From Candidatus Tumulicola sp. (GTDB lineage Bacteria; Vulcanimicrobiota; Vulcanimicrobiia; Vulcanimicrobiales; Vulcanimicrobiaceae): a DNA stretch of 64,000 bases. Shown here one piece after another: positions 17,950 to 26,285 of the stretch. The DNA is taken from contig DASXDT010000006.1 in assembly GCA_036490475.1 (NCBI GenBank), forward strand, positions 186,001-250,000, in the 5' to 3' direction. Both the position numbers and the translations under genes were made by a program. Every line of letters begins with the position of its first letter. Position 1 is the stretch's first letter. Below the pieces are notes generated by a model. It made no database searches and was not told the origin of the DNA. It saw nothing but the letters and a program-made list of their open reading frames with translations.

Positions 17950-18945
17950 ATGCCGATCGTCGAAACCCGGGACCTGCGCAAGGTCTTTCGCTCGGTCAAG
18001 CGCGTTCCGGGGGCGTTCGGCGCGCTCAAAACGCTCTTCTCGCGCACCTATGAAGATCGCGTCGCGGTCGAAGGCGTTTCGATGTCGCTCGAAGCCGGCG
18101 AGTTGGTCGGCTACATCGGTCCCAACGGTGCCGGTAAGTCGACGACGATCAAGATGCTCACCGGAATCTTGGTGCCGACCTCGGGCTCGGTGCAAGTGGC
18201 CGGGATCGTGCCGTGGCAGCGGCGCAAAGATAATGCCCGCAACATCGGGGTCGTGTTCGGACAGCGTAGCCAACTGTATTGGGATCTGCCGCTGGTGGAG
18301 TCGTTCGAGTTGCTGCGTGCCATTTACAGCGTTCCGCACGACCGGTATCGACGCAATCTCAACGAGTTCATCGAGATTCTCGAGATGGAGCCGTTCTTGC
18401 GTACGCCGGTGCGGCAACTGTCGCTCGGGCAGCGGATGCGCGGCGATTTTGCCGCGGCACTGCTGCACGAACCGTCGATCGTCTATTTGGACGAACCGAC
18501 GATCGGCCTCGACGTGGTCGCCAGGGACGCCATTTCGCAGTTCATCGCGCGCATCAATGCCGAGCGCGGCACCACCGTCGTGCTAACGACCCACGACTTA
18601 GCCGAAGTCGAACGACTCTGCCGGCGGATAATTTTGATCGACAAAGGCAGGATCGTCTACGATGGTAACGTCGAGCGTATCAAGGCAGAATATGGACGCT
18701 ATCGCACGCTCGTCGTGCATTTCAGCGAACCGGTCGCCGAGCCGCAGCTCGATGGAGCGGAACTCGACGGCCGCGATAAGCAAATCGCACGATTCAAATT
18801 CGATCGCAACACCCAACGCGTCGATCGCCTCGTTCGGCAAGCCAGCGAGCGCTATGGCGTCGAGGACGTCAGCATCGAAGAGCCCGATTTAGAATCGATC
18901 ATCAAACACATCTACGTTCGAGGATATGAGGAAAACGCGTCGTGA
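17950..18945 (+). CDS. ABC-2 type exporter ATP-binding subunit
   Basis: This 331-residue ATPase has Walker A GPNGAGKST, signature LSLGQ, Walker B IVYLDEPT and the switch histidine in LTTHD. An N-terminal extension before VAVEGVSMSLEAGE and a 90-residue C-terminal domain after the ATPase core match the COG4586 group, which works with two different ABC-2 permeases. Both permease types are present in the window (19646-20458 and 25463-26257). The start ATG at 17950 is preferred over an upstream in-frame ATG at 17920. Its stop overlaps the start of the hexapeptide gene. Confidence 0.9.
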   Translation: MPIVETRDLRKVFRSVKRVPGAFGALKTLFSRTYEDRVAVEGVSMSLEAGELVGYIGPNGAGKSTTIKMLTGILVPTSGSVQVAGIVPWQRRKDNARNIGVVFGQRSQLYWDLPLVESFELLRAIYSVPHDRYRRNLNEFIEILEMEPFLRTPVRQLSLGQRMRGDFAAALLHEPSIVYLDEPTIGLDVVARDAISQFIARINAERGTTVVLTTHDLAEVERLCRRIILIDKGRIVYDGNVERIKAEYGRYRTLVVHFSEPVAEPQLDGAELDGRDKQIARFKFDRNTQRVDRLVRQASERYGVEDVSIEEPDLESIIKHIYVRGYEENAS

Positions 18946-19649
18946 TCGTTTCGAGTGGCGGCAAGAAACCCAACGTGCACGCGAGCGCCTACGTCGCGCC
19001 CACCGCGGTGATTAGCGGCGACGTGACGATCGCTTCGGGCTGTGCGATCATGCACGGTGCGGTCATCGTTTCCGAGGGTGCGCCGGTGCGGATCGGCTCG
19101 GACTGCGCGATCATGGAATACGCCGTATTACGCGCCAGCGGCGGCACCGCGATGCAGTTCGCGCTCGAGCTCGGCGACCGGTGCCTCGTCGGTCCCCACG
19201 CCTACATCGCGGGCGCGACGCTGGGTGACGGTTGCTTCGTCGCGGGAACCGCCAGAATACTCAACGCCGCGATACTCGAGGACGATTGCAGCGTCGCTTC
19301 CGGAACGACCGTGCACGCGGGCGCGCACATGACCCACGGAACATCGGCGGGCGCAGATGCGGAACGTTTTGAGGCCCAACTCTTCGAACGCGTCTTCAAC
19401 GAGAAGGTCGAAGGTGACGTTCGCGGGCGCATCGCCGAATCGTATGCAAAATTTTTGCGCAAAGCGCACGCCCGCGATGGCACCGTTAACGAAACGAAAG
19501 CGCCGAAGGCGCCGGTTCGCCGGTCGGGCGAAGAACCGCCGGCCACGCAGACTACCGAAGTCGACAAGGTGGTCGATGTCATGATGCTCGAGCTGGAAGA
19601 AATGGAACACCGCCGTCAGGAGGCGATTCGTCGCCAGCGAGGCCATTGA
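18942..19649 (+). CDS. left-handed beta-helix (hexapeptide repeat) protein, gamma-carbonic-anhydrase-like
   Basis: Residues about 10-125 form hexapeptide repeats (SAYVAP, TAVISGDVTI, CAIMHGAVI, DCAIMEYAVL, HAYIAGATLGDGCFVAG) like those of gamma-carbonic anhydrases and acyltransferases. The zinc-ligand pattern of active carbonic anhydrase is not evident. The C-terminal 100 residues are charged and probably helical (ending ELEEMEHRRQEAIRRQRGH). GTG 18942 overlaps the ATPase stop and its own TGA overlaps the permease TTG, so it is translated as part of the exporter operon. A scaffold or acyltransferase acting with the exporter is possible; no function is established. Confidence 0.75.
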   Translation: MIVSSGGKKPNVHASAYVAPTAVISGDVTIASGCAIMHGAVIVSEGAPVRIGSDCAIMEYAVLRASGGTAMQFALELGDRCLVGPHAYIAGATLGDGCFVAGTARILNAAILEDDCSVASGTTVHAGAHMTHGTSAGADAERFEAQLFERVFNEKVEGDVRGRIAESYAKFLRKAHARDGTVNETKAPKAPVRRSGEEPPATQTTEVDKVVDVMMLELEEMEHRRQEAIRRQRGH

Positions 19650-20458
19650 CCGAATTCTTTAGGTGGAACGCCTGGGCGCCGTACGTCGAGTTTGCCAAGA
19701 AAGCGTTCGCGCGCGAAGCCACCTATCGAATGGAGGTGCTCACCGAGATCGGGTCGCTGGTCTTGCGCGTGTATATTCTGCGTTCGCTCTGGACCGCGCT
19801 GTACGCGCAGAACGCCGCGCCGATCAATCTGCCGCTCCACGCCATGATCACGTACGCGACGATCGCCATGCTGATGTCGCTCATTCTCGAAGTCGACGGC
19901 ACCCGGCTGATTCGCGAAAAGGTACGCGAAGGCACGATCGCGACCGATTTGATGAAGCCGATCAGTCTGCCACTGTACTTCTTTAGCGACGGAGTCGGCC
20001 AAACAGTCCTCCACGCGATCTTGGTCGTTCCGTCGATGCTGTGTGCGTTGCTGCTGGTGCACATCGACGTTCCACCGCCCGCCACTCTGGCCGCCTTCGC
20101 AGTTGCGTTTGCGATCGGCTATTGCGTCAATTTTTTCTTGAACTTCTTGATGAATTCGGTGGCGTTCTTTACGCTCGAATCCTTTGCGGTACAGTTGATC
20201 GTGCGTTGGGCATCCGATCTGTTGTCGGGACAGATTATTCCGCTGACGTTTTTCCCGGGCGTGCTCGGCCGAATCGTCTTTGGCTTACCGTTCGCGGCGA
20301 TCTACTCGACGCCGCTGCTGATCTACGTCGGCATCATTCCTCAATCGGGTTGGCTCGCCGCGTTTGCCACGCAGATCCTATGGCTAGCGCTTTTCGGAGC
20401 ACTCTCCATGACCGTCTGGCGCGCCGCCTCGCAGAAGATCGTCGTCCAGGGCGGCTAG
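19646..20458 (+). CDS. ABC-2 type exporter permease subunit 1
   Basis: This 270-residue integral membrane protein has about six hydrophobic helices and matches the ABC-2/DUF990-type permeases that pair with the preceding ATPase group. The conserved stretch LIREKVREGTIATDLMKPISLPLY, the coupling segment of this family, lies between helices 2 and 3. Translation starts at TTG 19646, overlapping the TGA of the hexapeptide gene by three bases. The exported substrate is unknown; relatives have been proposed to move drugs, lipids or polysaccharide precursors. It converges with the small gene at 20460, leaving one base between the two stop codons. Confidence 0.88.
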   Translation: MTEFFRWNAWAPYVEFAKKAFAREATYRMEVLTEIGSLVLRVYILRSLWTALYAQNAAPINLPLHAMITYATIAMLMSLILEVDGTRLIREKVREGTIATDLMKPISLPLYFFSDGVGQTVLHAILVVPSMLCALLLVHIDVPPPATLAAFAVAFAIGYCVNFFLNFLMNSVAFFTLESFAVQLIVRWASDLLSGQIIPLTFFPGVLGRIVFGLPFAAIYSTPLLIYVGIIPQSGWLAAFATQILWLALFGALSMTVWRAASQKIVVQGG

Positions 20459-20459
20459 G

Positions 20460-20714
20460 CTAGTGGCCGCGAATCTCTTTGATCGTCGCTTCGACGACGC
20501 TTGGAGCGTCCTGATACAGACCCTTCAAAAAGTTGACCGTTCGGGCCGCGCCGTCTTCGAAGCTAAAGCTGCAGTTGTTCACAAGGTTCTTGTTAAAGGC
20601 CAACTGGCCGCCGCCGTAGACGAGCTCGCAACCCTCGAACATGCAATTCTCGAAGTGGCCATCGTCCAAAACGACGCGCATGTCTTTGAAAACTTCTTTG
20701 TCATGAAGGGTCAC
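20460..20714 (-). CDS. small pentapeptide-like protein
   Basis: This 84-residue protein starts at GTG 20712-20714 and contains alternating-residue segments (HFENCMFEGCELVYGGG, LVNNCSFSFEDGAARTV) that look like short pentapeptide-repeat or beta-helix turns, followed by a C-terminal helix. An alternative internal ATG would shorten it by 11 residues. It follows the substrate-binding protein gene by 10 bases on the same strand and is the last gene of that operon. I recall similar small proteins in many bacteria without assigned function. Confidence 0.6.
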   Translation of the reverse strand: MTLHDKEVFKDMRVVLDDGHFENCMFEGCELVYGGGQLAFNKNLVNNCSFSFEDGAARTVNFLKGLYQDAPSVVEATIKEIRGH

Positions 20715-20724
20715 AATAGCATTC

Positions 20725-21531
20725 CTATCGGTACGTGATGCCGGCTTTTTCGAGAATCGTGCGGCCCGCACCGGTAAGGATGAAATCGGCGAACGCTTTT
20801 GCTTGCGCCGGATGCGGAGCGGCAGCCATCACCGCAAGCGTGTACGTGATTTTATCCGACAGCGACGCTTTGCCGGGAAGTGGATAAAACTTCAGCTTGC
20901 GGGCGATGGCTTCGGTGCGATAAAAGAACCCGACGTCGGCCTGTCCTGTCTCGATTCGCGCGAGGAGATCTTCTTCCGGAAACGTTTGCGCCGGATTCTC
21001 ATCGTCGCCGAGAATCTTTTGCTCGACCGCATCGCCGGCCAACAGTTTCATCCCGACGATCGTGTACTCGCCCTTGGGGTCGACCTTCGGGTCGGTACGC
21101 CCGATCACGAGCCCGTTGGTCTGCAACGCTTGAATTAGCGGGGTCTTTCCAGCAGCCACGGCGCCGAATAGTGCGGCGTCTTTCGAATTCGGGGACCATC
21201 CGATGCCTAAGCGCGTACTTGCGAACGTTTTTTGCGTCGCGACCTTCGAACCCAGTTTCGTCACTTGCTGTGGATCGACGCTGATGAAGTCGTCGGGACT
21301 CTTTGCGCCCGACGCGATTAAATTAGAGAGCATCTTGCTGCCGCCGCCTTGGCCTTCGAAATCGATGCCTTGCGACGCCAACGCAGACTTGATCGGACCT
21401 TCCATCGGTGTCACGAGCGAACCGGCGTACAGAACCGATACGACCGCATCGGATGCGGCGCGCCCGGAACTCGGGACGAACGATACGACTGCGATAACCG
21501 CGACGACTGCGGCGACGATCGAACGCTTCAT
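20725..21531 (-). CDS. tungstate/molybdate-type (WtpA/ModA-like) periplasmic binding protein
   Basis: This 268-residue protein has a Sec signal peptide (MKRSIVAAVVAVIAVVSFVP, then SSGRA) and the class of binding-protein fold used for oxyanions. The segments LYAGSLVTPMEGP, IGRTDPKVDPKGEYTI and ADFILTGAGRTILEKAG match WtpA/ModA-like proteins. It should bind molybdate, tungstate or a similar anion in the periplasm. No permease or ATPase gene of that system adjoins it, which is unusual. Its ATG overlaps the TGA of the transglutaminase gene as ATGA, so the two are coupled. A phosphate- or sulfate-like anion specificity is also possible. Confidence 0.8.
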   Translation of the reverse strand: MKRSIVAAVVAVIAVVSFVPSSGRAASDAVVSVLYAGSLVTPMEGPIKSALASQGIDFEGQGGGSKMLSNLIASGAKSPDDFISVDPQQVTKLGSKVATQKTFASTRLGIGWSPNSKDAALFGAVAAGKTPLIQALQTNGLVIGRTDPKVDPKGEYTIVGMKLLAGDAVEQKILGDDENPAQTFPEEDLLARIETGQADVGFFYRTEAIARKLKFYPLPGKASLSDKITYTLAVMAAAPHPAQAKAFADFILTGAGRTILEKAGITYR

Positions 21532-23435
21532 GAACGAGGCTCCCCTACAACGCGATGTGCAACGATCATCGAAGCTACGACGCGGTCGACAAGCGCTTGC
21601 ATGTGCGCCCCGGTCGCCTTTACCAGCCAGATGGTGCCGCGGTATTCTAGCAGAACCGCGCGCACGTTTCGTGCTTCGGCAATCAACACATCGTGGCCCG
21701 CAATCCGGCGTGACGCCGGAGCCGCCGAGATACCGGCCGATTTGAACAGCTGGTTGCGGTCGTTCGTTGAAGCCGGGAGCGAGACCGATTCATCGTGGAT
21801 CTCGATTTCGCGGCCGTCCGGCGCCCGCATTGCCACGACCATCGTTTGCGGCCAATGCGCGCCAAGTCCGGCGAACGCGAAACCTTCGGGTTTGCGAACC
21901 GACAAACCTAACCATCGATTATCGTACGCGTTACCGGCGATAGAATATGGCTTGGCATTGGCGGGAACCGCCGTTGTCGTACCGTCGACCGTATAATCGA
22001 GAATTCGAATATCGACGTTGCCGAGAATCTGCCCGAGACCGCCTAACCCGTCGAGGGTTCCGGAATCCAGCGAACTGGTATACACGCTGAAGCGCGCGGC
22101 ATCCGCCGGTCCGGGAGCGTAGAGTGCAGCATCGATCGGCGTCCAGCGATCGCCGATGCGCACTTCATCCCACGCATGGCCTCCCCAAATTCCGCCGGCA
22201 TACACGAGCCCGATCCGGACTCGCGACGGAATACCCGCAGCGCGCGCGAGCGAGCCGAGCAGAATGGAATAACCGAAGCACGTGCCGCGCCGATCGTTGA
22301 CGACCTCCGAAGCCGGCACGATCGATATACCAAGATCGAAGCGCATATTCGCCGCGGTCCAGCGCTGTAGCGCGAGGGTCGCCTTCCAAGGATTGCGTTC
22401 GTTTTTTACGACCGTACCGGCAATGCGGCGAACCTCGGTATCGTCGGACTGTAACAGTGCGTTGGGCGTCAGGAACGGCTGCAGAGCGGCCGCGGCTGGT
22501 TCCGGCGCTGCCGTCACTGCGCCGGGCGCGATTCGGCGTACCCGCAACACAACGTACCTCGGCGTCTTTTCGAGGACCGTTTGATTGCCGGCCGAGAAGT
22601 CGGGCCAACCCAAACTCGGATTGCGTGCGATGATCTTGAGCGTAATTGCTTGCATCATTCGTTGTTGCGGAAGGCGGATGTTCGAGGTTACGATCGAGCG
22701 CGTAAAGGTTTCAGACGGGATGTCCGCTGCCGAAATTGCCGGCGCAATGGCTGCCGCGGGCAAACGCAACGCTTCGATTTCACCGAGCGGACTTGCCATG
22801 GTTTGACGCACCATCCATCCCGACGCATCCAGCCACATCATCGATGGCGCCGGCATAGCGCTCATCCGTTGCTCGACTTTGACGGCGGACGTGCCTTCTA
22901 CGGCATCGTTTGCCGAGACGACCGTGTCGGACACCGTTAGGACGTTACCGAATTGTGGGCTGAACGTTTGGTACGCAAACATGTCGCCTGCGAGACGTAA
23001 GCGCTGCACGGCTTGCCGCTTGGCGGCGTCCGGCCCGGCCAGCGACCCTTGAAACGAGAGCCGGCGGTCGTACGAATGGCCACCTGCAATCGTCGTGACG
23101 CGAATGGACTGTCCGGCGACGACGGCGTGGACGACCGTGGGTTGTCGCGAACTCGACGACGTACTGTCGACCGCTAGCAGATCGCCCGATGGGGATTCGC
23201 AATACACATCCGTGCTCTTGAGCTCCAGCTTGGTACCGAGCCGGTTAAACACCATGTCGGAATCGATCGTCGTTATGACGTTTCCGCTCGCGTCCACGCG
23301 GCGCTTCTCACCGTAGGTTCCAATCGTCTGCCCGCCCATGCGGTAGACGGCACCGATCGCGGTTTCCACCGGCGAGGGTCGGGCGGTGCTCGCAGCGGCG
23401 ACCATATTGAGCGCGAGCAAAGCAGCGTGAATCAT
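21528..23435 (-). CDS. exported transglutaminase-like cysteine protease-fold protein
   Basis: This 635-residue protein starts at the ATG at 23433-23435 (AGGAG eight bases upstream) and has a short signal peptide (MIHAALLALNMVAAAS). A large beta-rich N-terminal part is followed by a transglutaminase-core domain whose catalytic triad is visible: C386 in RRGTCFGYS, H420 in GGHAWDEV and D435 in WTPIDAA. A further 200-residue C-terminal domain follows. Such proteins can crosslink or cleave peptides in the cell envelope. It is the first gene of a three-gene operon with an anion-binding protein and is divergent from an ECF sigma factor gene. Confidence 0.82.
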   Translation of the reverse strand: MIHAALLALNMVAAASTARPSPVETAIGAVYRMGGQTIGTYGEKRRVDASGNVITTIDSDMVFNRLGTKLELKSTDVYCESPSGDLLAVDSTSSSSRQPTVVHAVVAGQSIRVTTIAGGHSYDRRLSFQGSLAGPDAAKRQAVQRLRLAGDMFAYQTFSPQFGNVLTVSDTVVSANDAVEGTSAVKVEQRMSAMPAPSMMWLDASGWMVRQTMASPLGEIEALRLPAAAIAPAISAADIPSETFTRSIVTSNIRLPQQRMMQAITLKIIARNPSLGWPDFSAGNQTVLEKTPRYVVLRVRRIAPGAVTAAPEPAAAALQPFLTPNALLQSDDTEVRRIAGTVVKNERNPWKATLALQRWTAANMRFDLGISIVPASEVVNDRRGTCFGYSILLGSLARAAGIPSRVRIGLVYAGGIWGGHAWDEVRIGDRWTPIDAALYAPGPADAARFSVYTSSLDSGTLDGLGGLGQILGNVDIRILDYTVDGTTTAVPANAKPYSIAGNAYDNRWLGLSVRKPEGFAFAGLGAHWPQTMVVAMRAPDGREIEIHDESVSLPASTNDRNQLFKSAGISAAPASRRIAGHDVLIAEARNVRAVLLEYRGTIWLVKATGAHMQALVDRVVASMIVAHRVVGEPRS

Positions 23436-23517
23436 CGAGAGGCTCCTAACGTGGCAGTTGCGGTGTACGCTCCCAATCGTCTCGACGACGCGAGAAACGT
23501 TACGCTCGACGCGGAGA

Positions 23518-23523
23518 TATAAT
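23518..23523 (+). promoter_or_regulatory. candidate -10 element upstream of the ECF sigma gene
   Basis: A perfect TATAAT lies 49 bases before the GTG start of the sigma-factor gene in the 136-base divergent region. I could not find a convincing -35 at 16-18 bases upstream, so it may use an extended or activator-dependent promoter. A second AT-rich patch (TAATACTAT, about 23541-23549) is an alternative. Confidence 0.35.
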
Positions 23524-23571
23524 TTCTTTTGCGTACTATGTAATACTATCGCCGTTCGTGAGACAGCCGGT

Positions 23572-24090
23572 GTGAGGTACACTGTAATCGCCGAGTCAAC
23601 CGAGCAACACTTCACCGACCTCGTCGAAGAATTTCGAGGAGGTTTGACGCGCCTCGCAGCCTCGTACGAACCGCTGCCGCAAGCCCGTGAAGACCTGCTA
23701 CAGGATATCTACATGGCGCTGTGGGTTGCGTTGCCGAAGTGGCGAGGTGAGGCGTCGTTGCGAACGCTCGTCTACCGGATCGCGCACAATCGCGCGTTGA
23801 CGCACGTCTGGAAAAGAAAGCGGCGCGGGACACCAGAGACGATCGACGATGTGACCTTGCCGGACGATACGCCGGGGCCCGAACAAACGGCAATCGCCGC
23901 GGCCGATCGAGACCGGCTCGTCGACGTAGTGCGAGCGTTGCCGTTGGCGCTTCGACAACCGATGCTGCTAGCGCTCGAAGACCTTTCGCATTCCGAGATG
24001 TCTGCGGTACTCGGGATCACCGAGAACAATGTTGCAGTCCGCTTAAGCCGCGCACGCGCGTTACTGCGCGAACGCATGATGAGGAGTTAA
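23572..24090 (+). CDS. ECF-type RNA polymerase sigma factor
   Basis: This 172-residue protein has a sigma-2 region (LLQDIYMALWVALPKWRGEA and the LVYRIAHNRALTHVWK recognition segment) and a sigma-4 region ending in a helix-turn-helix (LSHSEMSAVLGITENNVAVRLSRARALL), with no sigma-3. GTG 23572 is the only standard start that fits the domain boundary. The next gene begins three bases after its stop and encodes a membrane protein that is probably its anti-sigma partner. By analogy it answers an envelope signal. The divergent transglutaminase operon is an obvious candidate target. Confidence 0.9.
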   Translation: MRYTVIAESTEQHFTDLVEEFRGGLTRLAASYEPLPQAREDLLQDIYMALWVALPKWRGEASLRTLVYRIAHNRALTHVWKRKRRGTPETIDDVTLPDDTPGPEQTAIAAADRDRLVDVVRALPLALRQPMLLALEDLSHSEMSAVLGITENNVAVRLSRARALLRERMMRS

Positions 24091-24093
24091 GCC

Positions 24094-24666
24094 GTGACCG
24101 ATCGCGAGATGCAAGCGTGGCGCGACGCATGGTCTGACGTAGATGCGCCCGATCTTGGCGAAACGACGGCCAACATCGCAAAACTACTCCAACGGCATCG
24201 GCGGCTCGCCGCGCTGCGTCTGGGCGGAAACCTTGCTTTCGCCGCCGCGCTGCTGGCGGGCAGTTTTGCGTTCGCGGAGCGAGTCCAGCAGCCGGAAATG
24301 ATTTTTTGGGCCGTCGCGGTTTGGATCGCGACGCTCGCCACGCTGGCATTGGCGTTAGAAGCGTGGCGCAAAGAACAACCGCACGACGCGGAAACGGTCG
24401 CCGGTTTCACCGGCTTCTATCGAAGTACGGCCATCGCCGATCGCTGGAAAGCGCGTAGCGGGGCGACGCTGCTGGCGGTCTTGTTTACCGTTTCGGCGGC
24501 GTGGCTCACCGTCGACCTGGTACTGGGGCGAATCGGCGGCGGCCACTACGCCGTCGTTCTCACAATCGAGGTCGTGGTCTGCGCCATTTGGGCGTTCGCA
24601 TTCGAACGCATGTGGCGGCGTGCGACCGTCGTGTTAGAGCGCTCGAGCGACGAAGCGATACCCTAG
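24094..24666 (+). CDS. membrane protein, putative anti-sigma partner of the ECF sigma factor
   Basis: This 190-residue protein has a cytoplasmic N-terminal part of about 40 residues and four predicted membrane helices (about 43-60, 70-88, 125-143 and 152-170). It starts with GTG 24094, three bases after the sigma-factor stop. The N-terminus (MTDREMQAWRDAWSDVDAPD) could bind the sigma factor, but no zinc-binding HxxxCxxC anti-sigma motif is visible. Assignment rests on the gene pairing and topology, not on a recognised domain. Confidence 0.65.
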   Translation: MTDREMQAWRDAWSDVDAPDLGETTANIAKLLQRHRRLAALRLGGNLAFAAALLAGSFAFAERVQQPEMIFWAVAVWIATLATLALALEAWRKEQPHDAETVAGFTGFYRSTAIADRWKARSGATLLAVLFTVSAAWLTVDLVLGRIGGGHYAVVLTIEVVVCAIWAFAFERMWRRATVVLERSSDEAIP

Positions 24667-24667
24667 C

Positions 24668-25390
24668 TTATGCTTCCGGCAGATCCCAGAGCAATATCTC
24701 GCCGCAGCCACGGACGTCGATCGACGGAATATCGTACATCCGCACGGCGTCTCCAGCCGCAACGTCCTTGCCGTTGACGGTCACCGCGCCCTCGGCCAGG
24801 TACAAAAAGCCGCGCCGTTTCGGGGCGAACGAAGACGTGACCGATCCATCATCGAGCCGCGCGACCGAAAACGTTGCGTCGGCGGTGATGCGAATCGGCG
24901 CATCGCTCGACGGATCGCCACTCACCGCGCGTAGCCACATATTCTCGCGAGCGGCCGCCTCGAATTGACGTTGGCCGTAGGACGGCTTGGCGCCCAGCGT
25001 TCCGGGCACGATCCACATTTGTACCAGGCGCAGCGGCCTGTCCGAACTGTGATTGAACTCGCTGTGCTTCACGCCCGTTCCGGCGCTCATATACTGCACG
25101 CCGCCGGGACCGACGACGCCGCGGCTGCCGGTGCTGTCTTGATGCAGCAGCTCCCCCGTCAGCACGTAGGTAACGATCTCCATGTCCTTGTGCGGATGCG
25201 GCGGGAAGCCCGCACCGGCTGCGATCGTATCGTCGTTGAGCACGCGCAAAGCGCCCCAGTTGACGTTATTTGGATCGAAGTACTCGGCGAAGCTGAACGA
25301 GTGGTACGTCTGCAGCCAGCCATGATCGAAGAACGCCCGTTGGTCGGAGCGTTGAATTGCAAAAACTGGTTCGGTAAGGATCGCGCTCAT
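24668..25390 (-). CDS. pirin family protein
   Basis: This 240-residue bicupin has the pirin metal site: H65 and H67 in PPHPHKDMEIV, with H109 and E111 in GTGVKHSEF. The N-terminal FFDHGWLQTYHSFSFAEYFDP is typical of the YhhW-like group, which can act as quercetin 2,3-dioxygenases or as redox-sensing regulators. It is probably cytoplasmic. The ATG at 25388-25390 fits the family N-terminus, and longer readings are spurious. It lies convergent to the sigma/anti-sigma pair, one base from it, and is divergent from the second ABC permease. Confidence 0.9.
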   Translation of the reverse strand: MSAILTEPVFAIQRSDQRAFFDHGWLQTYHSFSFAEYFDPNNVNWGALRVLNDDTIAAGAGFPPHPHKDMEIVTYVLTGELLHQDSTGSRGVVGPGGVQYMSAGTGVKHSEFNHSSDRPLRLVQMWIVPGTLGAKPSYGQRQFEAAARENMWLRAVSGDPSSDAPIRITADATFSVARLDDGSVTSSFAPKRRGFLYLAEGAVTVNGKDVAAGDAVRMYDIPSIDVRGCGEILLWDLPEA

Positions 25391-25462
25391 ATAGGCATAC
25401 AACCGGCGGGGGGCGCGCTGTGGTTGCGAGGAGCGTCGCGCCCTCCCGGCCAAGCCCGCCGC

Positions 25463-26257
25463 GTGGTCGCCGCTTACATCCAGTACTGGCGCATCAGCCT
25501 GCTGACGATTCTCGAGTACCGGGCAAACTTCGTGATGTGGTTCTTCTTCACGATCGCCTACCACGGCGTAGCGCTCGGCGCGCTCTACGTGACGATGCGG
25601 CAGTTTCCGTCCATGAACGGCTGGGACTTCAGGCAGATGTTCTTTCTCTACGCGCTCTGGATGGCCGGCCACGAGCTGCACAATCTGCTTTTTTTTACGA
25701 TCGTCAGCGTGCCCGAATATATCCGTGAGGGACGCTTCGACCGGTTTTTAATCCGGCCGCTCGACACGCTCTTTCAAGTGATTACCGTCCCGCAGCAAAT
25801 CTCACCCGACGGCATGATTCTCGGCATCGTCACGCTATGTGTCGCCACCGCGGTAGCGGGCGTGCGCGTCGACTGGCTGTTCGTGCTGTTCGTTCCGCTT
25901 ATCGTGGCCGGCGGAGCGATGATCGACCTTGGCATCTCGCTGGCGGTCGCGACGATGGCCTTCTGGTTCATACGAATCGACACGTTGCGTTGGGTCGCAA
26001 TGTCGCTCGAACAGGACTTCACGCGCTATCCAATCAGCATCTATACGCGCGGCGTGCGCATCGTGCTGACCTACCTACTCCCGTTCGCGTTTATGAACTA
26101 CTACCCGGCAACGTATTTCTTACAGAAAAGCGATCCGGGATTGCACCTCAACGCTGCGGTCGGATTGCTGACACCAGCCGTCGGCGTGGTTTGGGTGGCC
26201 GCAGCCTACGCGTTTTGGCGCGTTGGACTGCGGCATTATCAGGGCACCGGATCCTAA
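25463..26257 (+). CDS. ABC-2 type exporter permease subunit 2
   Basis: This roughly 264-residue membrane protein has about six helices and belongs to the COG3694-type permeases that pair with the ATPase at 17950 and the permease at 19646. The family segment SVPEYIREGRFDRFLIRPLDTLFQV is clear and corresponds to the KPISLPLY segment of subunit 1. The start is uncertain: GTG 25463 gives a compact N-terminus (VVAAYIQYWRISLL), while TTG 25424, behind a G-rich stretch, adds 13 residues. Its separation from the other two subunits by about 5 kb is unusual and suggests an insertion or rearrangement. Confidence 0.83.
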   Translation: MVAAYIQYWRISLLTILEYRANFVMWFFFTIAYHGVALGALYVTMRQFPSMNGWDFRQMFFLYALWMAGHELHNLLFFTIVSVPEYIREGRFDRFLIRPLDTLFQVITVPQQISPDGMILGIVTLCVATAVAGVRVDWLFVLFVPLIVAGGAMIDLGISLAVATMAFWFIRIDTLRWVAMSLEQDFTRYPISIYTRGVRIVLTYLLPFAFMNYYPATYFLQKSDPGLHLNAAVGLLTPAVGVVWVAAAYAFWRVGLRHYQGTGS

Positions 26258-26285
26258 CGAAGCCCGAAGCGCTTCGGACGGACGT

